A stretch of DNA of 42,812 nt, taken from NCBI GenBank assembly GCA_016928395.1, contig JAFGKV010000016.1, positions 1 to 42,812 on the forward strand, in the 5' to 3' direction. The notes below the pieces were generated by a model. That model saw only the letters and a program-made list of their open reading frames with translations. It was not told where the DNA came from and made no database searches. The number at the start of each line of letters is the position of its first letter. Position 1 is the stretch's first letter. Shown one piece after another: positions 33,562-42,545 of this stretch. This stretch comes from Candidatus Fermentibacterota bacterium. GTDB taxonomy: Bacteria; JAFGKV01. The translations under genes and the position numbers were made by a program.

Positions 33562-35400
33562 ATGTGGCCCCCATGGCCAACGATCCCTGACTGCCCTCCA
33601 TTCTTTCCTCACCGCTCTGCCGAAGCCCGCGCCGTGTACCGTGCATTGGGTTCACACTGGCTCCCATCCAACTGCCGGGGAAGCTGCGCGACCGCGCCCT
33701 TTACGGCCGCAGAGACGTGCTCCGGGTTCTACCCATGCCCCACCGAAGTCCCCGGAGTCATGGAGACAGCCGAGGAAGCCCTCGCGGGGCGATTTCGACT
33801 CTGGGCCCACCGCCTAGAACTAGGCACGCCGTCATGGCACGTGGATCCCCTCTCCGGGTATACCTGGCCCCATGATCGACATATCGTGATCTTCCCTCCT
33901 CAGGGGCCGCCAGGCGGGCTCCGGCGGGTCTGGGAGCTGAACCGCATGGCGTGGCTGTACGACCTCGCCCTGGCCTCTCACGCCAGCGGGCAAGGCGAGT
34001 TCTCTGCCGCGGGCTGGCGGCACGTTATCGACTGGGTCACGTCAAATCCTCCGGGCCTCGGGGTGAACTGGACGAGCCCTCTGGAGATGGCCATGAGAGT
34101 CCTGGCCTGGCTGGCATTCATGGACATTTCTGGAACCATCCCACCGCCCGAGTTTCGAGACCAGTTCTGGGAAAGCGTGGCGGCACAGACACGCCATGCG
34201 GCGTGGCATCTCTCCTTGCGACCCGCGCCGAACAATCACCTGGCTGGCGAGGCACTGCTGCTGCTGGCGGTAGGGCGCCTGTGTCCCTGGATAGCCGGGG
34301 CGACCGCATGGGCCAGACTGGGACGTGATCTGCTCGTCTGGGCTGTTGACTCCTGCGTGCTCCCTGATGGCGGACCCGCGGAGGGATCTTTGGGCTATCT
34401 CATGTTCGTGCTGGAGATCTACTGGCTGGCTGATCGAATCCTCACGCATACCGGCGGCCTGCCATTTCCCGCGCACGTCCAGAATCGCCTCACGGCCGGG
34501 TGTGCGGTCGTGAATCAAATGGCGAATCGAGCATGGGCGCCATGCCTGGGTGACTCCGACGAGGCAACCATGTTTCCATGGCTTCCCTCGCTCGCCCACC
34601 GCGCCGGATGGCTTCAGGAGGGTGCCGGATCCTGGGGCTCTCCAGCCACGCGCGTAGACATTTCGGACACACGGTCCGCGTCCCCACATGATTCGGTGTG
34701 CGATGCCTGGGCCTCGGCGAGCAGGGGCGACTTCACCGTTGTCTATGCCGCCGGCAGGCTGGGGCTCCCTCCCCTCTACGGCCACGGCCATGCCCATGCC
34801 CTGAGCATTCTCCTCTGGCTCCGGGAAAGGCCCGTGCTCATCGACCCAGGCACATACTCCTACGCCGAACAGCCGTGGCGCGACTACTTCAGGTCAACCG
34901 CGGCCCACTCCACCGTGGAGGTGGAAGGAGTCAGCCAGGCCGTTCCTCTGGGCGATTTTCAATGGTGCGAACCCTATGCGTGCCGGTCGAGGCTCATACC
35001 CCATCCCGAAGCATGTGTCATGCGCGGGACTCATGACGGCTACCTCCGGCTACCGCAGCGCGTTCGGCACGATCGCAGGATAAAGCTCTGGCGCGGAGGC
35101 CTGGAAGTCGAAGATACGGCGCACGGCCGCAGCCGCTTTGTGGCCCGGCTCCATTGGCATGTTCACCCCGAGTGGATCGTGTGCGCGATGGATGGCAAGA
35201 GCGCCCTGCTCTCATGCGGCTCCGATAGGCTCTGCATCCGAATCGAAGGCCCCGGAAGGCTCACAGCCCACAGCGGAAGCTTGGAACCTCTTCTGGGGTG
35301 GTTCTCGCCCGGGTTCGAGCAGAGGCTGCCAACCACGACGCTGAGGGTTGAAGCTGCGGACTCCGCTATCCGCTGGCGAACCACGATACGCCGGCCATGA
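33562..35400 (+). CDS. Heparinase II/III-family protein (uronate-polysaccharide lyase-like)
   Basis: About 612 residues. The N-terminal part is an alpha/alpha-toroid: WELNRMAWLYDLALA, WTSPLEMAMRVLAWLAF, NNHLAGEALLLLAVGRL. The C-terminal beta-sandwich of Heparinase II/III type contains YGHGHAHALSILLWLRERP, VLIDPGTYSY and FRSTAAHSTVEVEG, with the expected His and Tyr. Such proteins cleave uronic-acid polysaccharides or occur within exopolysaccharide gene clusters. No signal peptide is visible at the start MWPPWPTIP, which is odd for a lyase that acts outside the cell. ATG 33562 was chosen because GGAGG lies six bases upstream and it follows the lipoprotein stop by 16 bases. The longer frame overlaps the lipoprotein gene. 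Confidence 0.85.
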   Translation: MWPPWPTIPDCPPFFPHRSAEARAVYRALGSHWLPSNCRGSCATAPFTAAETCSGFYPCPTEVPGVMETAEEALAGRFRLWAHRLELGTPSWHVDPLSGYTWPHDRHIVIFPPQGPPGGLRRVWELNRMAWLYDLALASHASGQGEFSAAGWRHVIDWVTSNPPGLGVNWTSPLEMAMRVLAWLAFMDISGTIPPPEFRDQFWESVAAQTRHAAWHLSLRPAPNNHLAGEALLLLAVGRLCPWIAGATAWARLGRDLLVWAVDSCVLPDGGPAEGSLGYLMFVLEIYWLADRILTHTGGLPFPAHVQNRLTAGCAVVNQMANRAWAPCLGDSDEATMFPWLPSLAHRAGWLQEGAGSWGSPATRVDISDTRSASPHDSVCDAWASASRGDFTVVYAAGRLGLPPLYGHGHAHALSILLWLRERPVLIDPGTYSYAEQPWRDYFRSTAAHSTVEVEGVSQAVPLGDFQWCEPYACRSRLIPHPEACVMRGTHDGYLRLPQRVRHDRRIKLWRGGLEVEDTAHGRSRFVARLHWHVHPEWIVCAMDGKSALLSCGSDRLCIRIEGPGRLTAHSGSLEPLLGWFSPGFEQRLPTTTLRVEAADSAIRWRTTIRRP

Positions 35401-35474
35401 ACGGAACGGCAGAACAAGCGAATGAGAAGGGCTCGACCTGCCCACTCTGAACTCCTCGCACAGCGAGCCTGAGC

Positions 35475-36065
35475 TCAGTCATCAGGATCTTCCCGGACCA
35501 GGGTTACCGCCAGGGTGCCTCCTCGATGCAAGGGCACCGATCTCGCAAGCCTGAATCCCGTCGTCCTGGCGAGATCCGCAATCCGGCGAGGAAACGAGAA
35601 TCGATCACGGAAGACAGGCCCGTAGCGCCCGGCGATGCGGTTGGCGATCCACCATAACGGTGGAAACTGTCTGTTCGGCGTGATGATGAGCACGCGCGCA
35701 CCGGGATTCATAACCGCTCGGGCACTGCGCAATAGGTCACGGGGGCGGGAGAAACGGTCCCAGCACTCCAGAATCAGAATACGATCTACCTCCCACGAGG
35801 CGGGGATACTCTTCTGGGCGTCGGCCACCAGGAATACGCAGTGGGCCAGTCCTTCGCCCTGCGCCATCCTGCGCGCCCGAGCAACCATGGTGGGATCCCT
35901 GTCGAGGCCCAACACTCGGTGCCCGTCCCGGGCCAATGACAGGCAGTAGCCGCCCATGCCCGCCTCGACGTGCACAATGGTCGCCGGTGCCGGGCCGATC
36001 CAATCGATCACGAATCGGCGGACTTCCTCACCACGATTTCCAGGCACGGCGTGGGATGCAGTCAC
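35475..36065 (-). CDS. Class I SAM-dependent methyltransferase
   Basis: A 196-residue protein with the seven-stranded methyltransferase fold. Motif I is IVHVEAGMGGYCLSLA (a degenerate form of the usual LDxGxGxG), followed by HRVLGLDRDPTMVARAR (acidic ribose-binding Asp), VADAQKSIP and RVLIITPNRQF. The substrate is unknown; the last part (FSFPRRIADLARTTGFRL) resembles UbiE/Met_transf_11 members acting on small molecules. The start is GTG at 36065, two bases after the stop of the deacylase gene, so the two form an operon with translational coupling. Confidence 0.85.
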   Translation of the reverse strand: MTASHAVPGNRGEEVRRFVIDWIGPAPATIVHVEAGMGGYCLSLARDGHRVLGLDRDPTMVARARRMAQGEGLAHCVFLVADAQKSIPASWEVDRILILECWDRFSRPRDLLRSARAVMNPGARVLIITPNRQFPPLWWIANRIAGRYGPVFRDRFSFPRRIADLARTTGFRLARSVPLHRGGTLAVTLVREDPDD

Positions 36066-36067
36066 GT

Positions 36068-36529
36068 CTACAGTGCGAATGTCACCACACGCGGCCTGAC
36101 CAGCCGGGCAAAATCCTCATACCGCATCCTGATGAGTTCGCGGTGTGTTCCCGCATTGAAGGCAATCTCCTCGTCTTCTGCCAAGCGCTTGGCCGTGAAG
36201 ACTTCCATGTCGTACAGATTTCCGAAGGGCGGCATCGCCCCCAGCTCGCATTCCGGAAAGAGATCCCTGAACTCCGCCTCGCTCGCCAATTCGGCCTTGT
36301 CGCATCCGCTCGCGGTTGCCAGTGTCCCGAAATCAACCCGATACGAGGCCGGGAGAACCGCCATGGCCATACGGCCATCCAGCTTCACCATGACCGTCTT
36401 GGCCATTTCCTTGCCCGGAACGTGGGCAGAGGCGGCGATCTCCTGGGCGGTGTACGCCGGGGAGTGTCGGAGCGTGAGATACTTCACGCCGTGTTCATCG
36501 AGAAACGCCTTGACCTTTGACGCTGGCAT
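36068..36529 (-). CDS. YbaK/ProX-family aminoacyl-tRNA deacylase
   Basis: A 153-residue stand-alone editing-domain protein that hydrolyses mischarged aminoacyl-tRNA (YbaK, ProX and related). The hallmark segments are MPASKVKAFLDEHGVKYLTL, HSPAYTAQEIAASAHVPGKE, MAKTVMVKLDGRMAMAVLPA and GAMPPFGNLYDMEVF. Substrate type (Cys-tRNAPro, Ala-tRNAPro) cannot be told from sequence alone. The ATG at 36529 has AAGGAGG at five bases; the longer frame adds a 16-residue tail without support. It leads a two-gene unit with the methyltransferase. Confidence 0.9.
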   Translation of the reverse strand: MPASKVKAFLDEHGVKYLTLRHSPAYTAQEIAASAHVPGKEMAKTVMVKLDGRMAMAVLPASYRVDFGTLATASGCDKAELASEAEFRDLFPECELGAMPPFGNLYDMEVFTAKRLAEDEEIAFNAGTHRELIRMRYEDFARLVRPRVVTFAL

Positions 36530-36981
36530 GATGCCCTCCTTGTGGCTGGGATGACTTGAGCTTTGGCCGTCTTCCATACCGAATACTACACGGCCGGCTT
36601 CCCATCCCCCAAACGTAGCATCCGACCTCGCGCGTGGTCAAGAGGCTCGGCGGTGTGCGGTGATGCCCGTAATGTGACGTCAGGCGAACAGCGCTCGGGC
36701 ATCGTATCCGCGTGCACAGCCGAAACTTAGGATTCGGGATCCGAACCGGCAGATACGGTGACGAGGCGAAAGAGTGAAGCTGTGCATGCCTCGAGCATTG
36801 TGGCTCAGCGACAGCGGCGGGCGGGGGAGATCCCTTCGCCGTCATCACGCTACTTGTGAAGAGGTATGCGGGATTCGAGCGGCGTAGCCGCTGCTCTGTG
36901 GAGGAGGTCCCGGGTGAGGAGCCTTCGTGAATTCAGTCATTACCGGCAAGACAATCCGGGAACCACCCTGGAGGATCCTCG
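36530..36981. other. 452-base gap between YbaK and patatin genes
   Basis: No gene recognised on either strand. It must hold the promoter of the ybaK-methyltransferase unit, but I find no -35/-10 pair good enough to name. A GGATTCGGGATCCGAACC inverted repeat near 36730 is the only structure of note. Confidence 0.5.
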
Positions 36982-37845
36982 CTAGGTCTTTGCAGGCGGT
37001 GAGTCTGAACCCTCCCAGCGGTCGAGCATCTCCTGTGCGGCCCGGTACCCCAATTCAACCGCCTCATCGAGGCGATGGACATCCTCAACACCGAAGCTTA
37101 CGTCGAGGTGCGGACGGATCAGAACCTCGGGCGGATCCATGGCCAGACGTGTCTCAGTGATGAAACGCTGCGGAATATCGAAAGACTTCATGAACAGCTC
37201 CACGGTGAGCGTGCGAAACTCCCGGTTGCTCAACCGTTTGAAAAAATTCACAATGCTGTGATCCTGCGTGAAATCCAGCGCGCGGTTATGCGGCGCTCCG
37301 ACGTCCACAGCCACGACCGGTGCCAGCGACATCGTCCGGACAACGTCGATAGGCAGGTTGTTCAGCAGGCCGCCGTCGATGAGAACTCGATCGGCGTGCT
37401 CGACCGGGCTCAGAATGCCCGGCAGCGCGCTTGTGGCCAACAGGGCGGGAACCAGCGGCCCGGTTCCCAGGACCACCAGCGTACCTCGCTGTACGTCCAC
37501 CGCCGTCACCTTGAGCGGGATGTCGAGATCGTCGAACGTATCACGAACGTGTTCCCGTAACAGCCGATCGATCCCCTTGCCGCCGACGATGCCACCCATG
37601 GCTCCGAAATCGAGAACATCCCTGAAGCGGATATCCTTGATGAGGTCGATGATGGTGCTCGACGTGTAGCCGGAACCGATCAAAGCGCCGATGACTCCCC
37701 CCATGGAGCAGCCCGAGATCGCCTCTATGGCGTAGGTGCGCTCCTCCAGGGCACGCAGAACACCGAGATGCGCAAGCCCACGGGCGCCGCCGCCACCAAG
37801 CGCGAGCCCGATTGATCTGCCGCGGGATTTCTGAATATCGCTCAT
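36982..37845 (-). CDS. Patatin-like phospholipase
   Basis: A 287-residue RssA/YchK-type patatin. The oxyanion-hole motif GGGGARG (17-23) is followed by the nucleophile elbow GCSMG (45-49, Ser47) and the catalytic Asp in IDGGLLNNLP. The Ser-Asp dyad is intact, so it should hydrolyse acyl chains of phospholipids or similar esters in the cytoplasm or at the inner membrane. The ATG at 37845 (MSDIQKS) was chosen because the conserved domain starts about ten residues later; a weak GTGAAG lies upstream and a 28-residue longer form is possible. Single-gene unit, divergent from the M14 gene. Confidence 0.92.
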   Translation of the reverse strand: MSDIQKSRGRSIGLALGGGGARGLAHLGVLRALEERTYAIEAISGCSMGGVIGALIGSGYTSSTIIDLIKDIRFRDVLDFGAMGGIVGGKGIDRLLREHVRDTFDDLDIPLKVTAVDVQRGTLVVLGTGPLVPALLATSALPGILSPVEHADRVLIDGGLLNNLPIDVVRTMSLAPVVAVDVGAPHNRALDFTQDHSIVNFFKRLSNREFRTLTVELFMKSFDIPQRFITETRLAMDPPEVLIRPHLDVSFGVEDVHRLDEAVELGYRAAQEMLDRWEGSDSPPAKT

Positions 37846-38219
37846 TGAGGTCACTTCACTTTCCCTCACGAATACGGATGCCAAAGGAACGCTCATGAAC
37901 GGCAGAAAACCCTCCCCGCGCAAGAGCATTGGTCGGCGTGATCGACCGGAGGATCGCGCGACGCTGGGTCTCGGGAGTTGCCGTGCCTCCCCTTTCGCAC
38001 CTCCACGTCTTCATGATTAGCCCATTTGCCGTTTCGCAGTCTGAGCCTATCGCCCTTGATATGCGCGAAAACCTCTCGATGGCGTGCCAATCACGCCCCA
38101 TTCCCTTCCTTGAATCCAGTTGTCCTTTGCGGTTGTGCAGGTGAGGGCAACGATGCAACTTGTCAATGCGATGCTCTTCCGGAGACCCTTCGACCCATGT
38201 AACTCACAAGGATGCCCCC
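37846..38219. other. 374-base divergent intergenic region
   Basis: It lies between the patatin gene and the M14 peptidase gene and should contain both promoters. No consensus pair is convincing. Minus-strand short frames here show weak HicA-like resemblance across frames, which I do not accept as a gene. Confidence 0.5.
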
Positions 38220-40673
38220 ATGATCGCCGTTGCCTTGCTGCTGAGCCTTCTCACCGTCTCCCCTGATCCCTATCAGCAAGCTCTCCTGCCGACACCTGCC
38301 CGTGCGGACATTGACCGACTCCTTGCCCTGGGCGTCGAGGTCAAGCCCACTGATAGCCCCGCCTACCTGCGGATCATCGGGCGCGCATCGGAACTCGTCG
38401 AGGCCGAGGACATGGGGTTCCCCATGGAGATTGAGATTGTAGACCTCGAAGCATGGGCAAGCTCGCAGATGAGCGGACGGGGAGACTTCGGTGCGTACTA
38501 CACGTATGCCGAGGCCGTCACCAGAATGAATGAGCTGAACGCCCTGTACCCCTCGCTGGTCACCGCGCCGCAGTCGCTTGGGCTCTCAGGGCAGGGCAAC
38601 GCCATCTGGGCGATGAAGGTCTCGGACAACCCAGCAGTCGACGAAGATGAGCCTGCCATCCTGTTCACCGGCGTGCATCACGCCCGGGAACCCATAGGCT
38701 GTACCCTGTGTCTCGACTTCATCGAGTACCTGGCATCCGGCTACGGCACCGATCCTCTATGCACCTTTCTCGTGAATCAGCGGGAGTTCTGGTTTGTCCC
38801 GGTCGTGAATCCAGACGGGTATCTCTACAATGAGAGTACCAATCCCAATGGCGGCGGCATGTGGCGCAAGAACCGGCGAACCAATGGCGACGGTTCCTAC
38901 GGCGTTGACTTGAACCGCAACTATCCATATCAGTGGGGCTACGACAACAGCGGATCCAGCCCAACCCCCTCGTCGGACACCTACCGCGGCCCATCGGCCG
39001 GCTCCGAACCAGAAGTCCAGGTCATGATGGCCTTCTGCCAGGCGCAGGGCTTCACTGCGGCCCAGAACTGGCACAGCTATTCCAATCTGCTGCTCTACTC
39101 ATGGGGCTACGATGATTTCCTCACCCCCGATGACGACGCCTTCGACACCCAGGCCGCGGACGCCACCATGGGTATTGGGTATTCGACGGGCACAGCCTGG
39201 GAGCTCCTGTACAACACCAATGGCGATGCCAATGATTGGATGTACGGCGACCCGGCCAAACCGAAGGTGTTCGCATGCACCGGTGAAGTAGGTGAAGACT
39301 TCTGGCAGGAATCCCAGATCCCGGTGCACATCGCGGAGGGCAGGCAAATCTCAACGGTGCAGTCACTCTATGCAGGGCCACTGCCGGAATCAGGCGGCAT
39401 TACCGTTGATGACGCGGCGGCAAACAACAACACACGCCTCGATCCCGGCGAGACCGCCTCACTGCTGGTTTCCCTGTATAACAAGGGTTTCCATGGGAGC
39501 CCAGCCGTTACGGCCACGGTGGCCTGTGACGATCCTTACCTGCAGATCTCTCCTGCCCAGATCACTTTTACCCCTTTCCCTGCGCTGACGCTGGTGCAGG
39601 GTTCACCTGGTGTCGAGGTTACAGTCGATCCTGCCTGTCCCATGGGGTGGGCGGGATCCTGCCACCTGATCGTCGAGGGTCAATGGGTACGGCCCGATAC
39701 CATCGCCGTTCCCCTGACCGTGGGCAGGCCCACCATTCTGGTAGTCGATGCCGACAATGAGCCGACGGAGACACGGCTGATCGACGCTCTGGGCCGAGCT
39801 CCCATCGCCTTTGACACGTGGTATGAACCGGGTAATCCCGTGACCCTCGATCTGCTCCGGTTATACCGTGCAGTGATATGGACCGCCGGCGACCAGAACG
39901 TCTCGTCGATCCCGACGGCAGACCGTCAGGCGTTGAGCGCCTACCTCGATTTGGGCGGAGCCCTGCTCCTCTCTGCCGAGAACTATCTTAGTGCTTATGG
40001 CTCAGACCCATTCACATCCCAGTATCTCCATGTCAGCTCCTACACAACCAGCATCAGCGTATCCTCGGTGCAGGGAATGGCCACAGATCCCGTGACCGAC
40101 GGGATAGCCATGAACGTGTCCTTCCCAGGAGGCCTGAGCAATGCCCCCGACGCGGTTGTGCCCGACGCGCAAGCCACGGGGATTCTCCGGTACAATAACG
40201 GGAGCGCGTATACTGCGATTCGGTATCCCGCCACGGGTTCGTCTACGTTCAGGGTGATCTTCACCGCCACACCCCTGGAGGCCATGCTGCCCCCAACAAC
40301 GGCGCTGGAGGAGACACTCGAATCCATGGTGTCATGGCTGCTATTGTCGTCGGACACAAGCCCACCATCGGCCCCCATCTCTCTGACTGCACAGGCAGGG
40401 CCAGGCCCGGGTCAGGCGACGCTTACGTGGACGCCATCATCCGACAATGTCGGCGTGGCCCACTATCGCATCTACGAAAGCGCTCAGTCCGTCCCGGCAC
40501 CCGTGGGGGCGCTTCTGCTGGACGTGGCGGCTGCGTCCCCGTTTGTGCGAACCATCCCGGCGCCAGAGCCGGGTAGGGCCTTCTGGGCCGTAAGCGCCGT
40601 GGATGCGGGAGGCAATGAAAGCGGCCCGTCGCCGGCTTCGGGTTCGATGGTGTTCACGTTGGGCGCGCCCTGA
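38220..40673 (+). CDS. Secreted M14 zinc carboxypeptidase with C-terminal FN3 domain
   Basis: An 817-residue protein with a signal peptide (MIAVALLLSLLTVS...), a propeptide and a carboxypeptidase-T-like M14 domain (about 90-385). Zinc ligands are H154 and E157 (HAREP) and H285 (QNWHSY). The substrate-binding LNRNYPY segment and the catalytic Glu of TGEVG (E356) are present, so it should be active on extracellular peptides. Then follow a beta-rich module (about 390-500), an alpha/beta domain starting ILVVDADNEP (about 506-715) and a final FN3 domain. It lacks the FlgD-like sorting tail of the peptidase at the left edge. ATG 38220 has AAGGA at eight bases. Its 3' end overlaps the next gene antisense by 190 bases. 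Confidence 0.92.
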   Translation: MIAVALLLSLLTVSPDPYQQALLPTPARADIDRLLALGVEVKPTDSPAYLRIIGRASELVEAEDMGFPMEIEIVDLEAWASSQMSGRGDFGAYYTYAEAVTRMNELNALYPSLVTAPQSLGLSGQGNAIWAMKVSDNPAVDEDEPAILFTGVHHAREPIGCTLCLDFIEYLASGYGTDPLCTFLVNQREFWFVPVVNPDGYLYNESTNPNGGGMWRKNRRTNGDGSYGVDLNRNYPYQWGYDNSGSSPTPSSDTYRGPSAGSEPEVQVMMAFCQAQGFTAAQNWHSYSNLLLYSWGYDDFLTPDDDAFDTQAADATMGIGYSTGTAWELLYNTNGDANDWMYGDPAKPKVFACTGEVGEDFWQESQIPVHIAEGRQISTVQSLYAGPLPESGGITVDDAAANNNTRLDPGETASLLVSLYNKGFHGSPAVTATVACDDPYLQISPAQITFTPFPALTLVQGSPGVEVTVDPACPMGWAGSCHLIVEGQWVRPDTIAVPLTVGRPTILVVDADNEPTETRLIDALGRAPIAFDTWYEPGNPVTLDLLRLYRAVIWTAGDQNVSSIPTADRQALSAYLDLGGALLLSAENYLSAYGSDPFTSQYLHVSSYTTSISVSSVQGMATDPVTDGIAMNVSFPGGLSNAPDAVVPDAQATGILRYNNGSAYTAIRYPATGSSTFRVIFTATPLEAMLPPTTALEETLESMVSWLLLSSDTSPPSAPISLTAQAGPGPGQATLTWTPSSDNVGVAHYRIYESAQSVPAPVGALLLDVAAASPFVRTIPAPEPGRAFWAVSAVDAGGNESGPSPASGSMVFTLGAP

Positions 40674-41227
40674 TCGCCTGGGGTCTTAAGAAACGGCCCC
40701 GGGGCTGCCCACAGAGGATCGGTCGCCACCTGCCGCCACGCGTCGCCCGCAAGATGCACGAGATCAATATGGTCCACCTGGATGGGATGAGTGGAGGCGG
40801 TGAACACCCGCAGCCAGATCCCTCGATCAGACGATCCTGAAGGCATGATGGTGGCCGCAGTCACGAACTCAGGCCCCAGTTCCCTTGGTTGCAGCGCCAT
40901 CTGCTGAGCGGCTTCATCCCAACCGAAACCCCATAGATCGAGTTCCAGTGGGGCATCAGCCTCCTCTGACCGGGCGCGAACACTGAGCGTCAGCGATCCA
41001 TCCGCCGGCAAGGGCGGCAGAAGCAGCATGGCCAGCGAAGGCGTGCCCACCACCACAGACTGAAGCACAAGCACACCCCCTTCCATGGCGCAGCCCTCCA
41101 GTCTCCACGACCCTCGGGAGTCCATGCCGTCCCGTACCAACACCATCCCTTCCGCCACAGGGCGGTGGCATCCTGCGCAAAGGAGGATGACCACGGAGGA
41201 GAGCACGCGTGCGACGAGAAGCGACAT
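40484..41227 (-). CDS. Lipoprotein of unknown function, 3' end antisense to the M14 gene
   Basis: A 247-residue reading frame beginning MSLLVARVLSSVVILLCAGC, a clear lipoprotein signal with lipobox LCAGC. The next ~165 residues read like a beta-sandwich, possibly carbohydrate-binding or jelly-roll (SRGSWRLEGCAMEGGVLVLQ, SLTLSVRARSEEADAPLELD, GIWLRVFTASTHPIQVDHID). The last ~63 codons overlap the FN3-coding end of the M14 gene on the opposite strand and look like low-complexity read-through. The ATG at 41227 is fixed by the signal peptide; the longer frame lacks one. It diverges from the lipoprotein gene at 41322 and may work with it. Confidence 0.7.
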   Translation of the reverse strand: MSLLVARVLSSVVILLCAGCHRPVAEGMVLVRDGMDSRGSWRLEGCAMEGGVLVLQSVVVGTPSLAMLLLPPLPADGSLTLSVRARSEEADAPLELDLWGFGWDEAAQQMALQPRELGPEFVTAATIMPSGSSDRGIWLRVFTASTHPIQVDHIDLVHLAGDAWRQVATDPLWAAPGPFLKTPGDQGAPNVNTIEPEAGDGPLSLPPASTALTAQKALPGSGAGMVRTNGDAAATSSRSAPTGAGTD

Positions 41228-41263
41228 TCGATGCTCCAATGCGAGGGAAACAGATGGATGGCG

Positions 41264-41292
41264 TTGTTCCGGATGCATGCCGCTCTTACATT
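41264..41292 (+). promoter_or_regulatory. Predicted promoter of the sulfatase-like lipoprotein gene
   Basis: TTGTTC (41264-41269), 17 bases, TACATT (41287-41292), 30 bases before the GTG start, in the 94-base divergent region. Confidence 0.5.
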
Positions 41293-41321
41293 GGACGAAA
41301 CCGTCTGTCAAGGAGTCCTTC

Positions 41322-42284
41322 GTGCGCGTCGTCCTTTCCCTCGCTCTTGCCGTGGTGCTGGCTGGCTGCTCCGACAACCCGCCTGTGGTCATCCTCATGT
41401 CGGTCGATGGCCCTTCCTCGTGGCCCACGAGGTACCTCCTGGGAGGTACCGAGACCTGGGCGATGGTCGGTCATTCCGATTCACTTCCCGATCTCATTGC
41501 CGGTATACACGAGGGCTTCCTCCGGCCCTGGTCCTTTGGGACCTCCGGCGGCATGCGAGGCCAGGGATCACTCCTCACCTTGGCAGCCCGGGAAGGATGG
41601 TCCACCGCAGTGTTTGCCTCGGTCTCGACGGATGTGCGGCCCGCGCTTGAACGTCTGTCCAACTCGGCGTCAGACGCCAGGATCCGGCCGGCGGGCCTGT
41701 CCAACTGGCCGCTCCTGGCCAATGACGTGGTCCTGTGGGCGGCATCCCACGACGCGCCACGCTTCGCAACCGTTCATCTCTCGGTGACGGATCCGCCGAC
41801 ACCTGAGGCGATGAGTGCGGTGGTTCAGATGTGGGCGCGCATCGACGACCTCATCCGCGGCACGGGTGATTCGTCGGCCCTTCTGGCGGTCTATCTCGCC
41901 GATGCCCCCCCCGGTGATTCCATGGCGCGTCTGCGCGTGGTGGGTTCGGTGCCTGGGGCGACGGCGATGCGTGACACCTGGCTCTCTACGTTGGATGTGG
42001 CGCCGACCGTTGCCTCCGTCTTAAACGTGCTCTACACACCGGACTATCTCGGTCAGTCCCTGGCGGCGTTGTCGAGTGGGCAACGGTCCGAGCCGGTGGT
42101 ATTCACGAGGGGCACCACGCGCATGGTCATGGGAAGCCGTTGGATGGTCGTGGCCGACGAATTCGAAGACGACGCACTGCCCTCCAGGGTTCGCTTTGTT
42201 GATCTCTGGCGGGGCGAGTTCAGTGCCTCAGGAACCCGCTCGCCCGAGGCACTGAAGCTGCTGGAACACCTGCCTCATCGGTAA
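41322..42284 (+). CDS. Lipoprotein resembling a degenerate sulfatase/alkaline-phosphatase-superfamily protein
   Basis: A 320-residue protein. GTG 41322 has AAGGAG at the right distance and opens a lipoprotein signal with lipobox (VVLSLALAVVLAGC). PPVVILMSVDGPSSW resembles the first strand of sulfatases (N-V-V-L-I-S-I-D), and WLSTLDVAPTVASVLNVLYT followed by YLGQSLAAL matches their late D-x-APT-x-x-x-L-G segment. The nucleophile (Cys/Ser in CxPSR) and most metal-binding His/Asp residues are not visible, and the protein is shorter than usual, so it is probably non-catalytic or a binding relative. This assignment is tentative. Confidence 0.6.
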   Translation: MRVVLSLALAVVLAGCSDNPPVVILMSVDGPSSWPTRYLLGGTETWAMVGHSDSLPDLIAGIHEGFLRPWSFGTSGGMRGQGSLLTLAAREGWSTAVFASVSTDVRPALERLSNSASDARIRPAGLSNWPLLANDVVLWAASHDAPRFATVHLSVTDPPTPEAMSAVVQMWARIDDLIRGTGDSSALLAVYLADAPPGDSMARLRVVGSVPGATAMRDTWLSTLDVAPTVASVLNVLYTPDYLGQSLAALSSGQRSEPVVFTRGTTRMVMGSRWMVVADEFEDDALPSRVRFVDLWRGEFSASGTRSPEALKLLEHLPHR

Positions 42285-42454
42285 CCCGGGAGGGAGCACA
42301 ACTGGGCAGACCAACGGGGCTCGCTCCGCGGACATCGCGGGTGCGAGAGTTGGCACTACACTGTGGAAGCGGCCTCCAGACCGCGGTCAAGCGATCGCGG
42401 TGCCGCGCCATACCGTTCCCACGCGGAGTGGGTGACCGGAAGGTCGAGTGTCAC

Positions 42455-42514
42455 CACCCGGTCTATCCGGGTGATCCGGAAACTCAGCCTGGATTGCCCG
42501 ATCGAGTCGGGCAA
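42455..42514. repeat. Palindromic intergenic repeat unit (CACCCGG and TTGCCCGA inverted repeats)
   Basis: CACCCGG (42455-42461) / CCGGGTG (42467-42473) and TTGCCCGA (42494-42501) / TCGGGCAA (42507-42514) are two perfect hairpins 20 bases apart. The minus strand reads GTCATTGCCCGACTCGATCG and encodes VIARLDRAIQ, a hallmark of dispersed non-coding repeats best known from Alphaproteobacteria. Confidence 0.6.
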
Positions 42515-42545
42515 TGACAGCGGGGAGGGCGAAGAGTGCCCTGCA

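Noticed and set aside
37893-38158. Possible decayed HicA-like toxin on the minus strand
   Set aside because: The resemblance (KGDRLRLRNGK, RRAILRSI) is spread over two frames, weak, and lacks the catalytic histidine context and a HicB partner.
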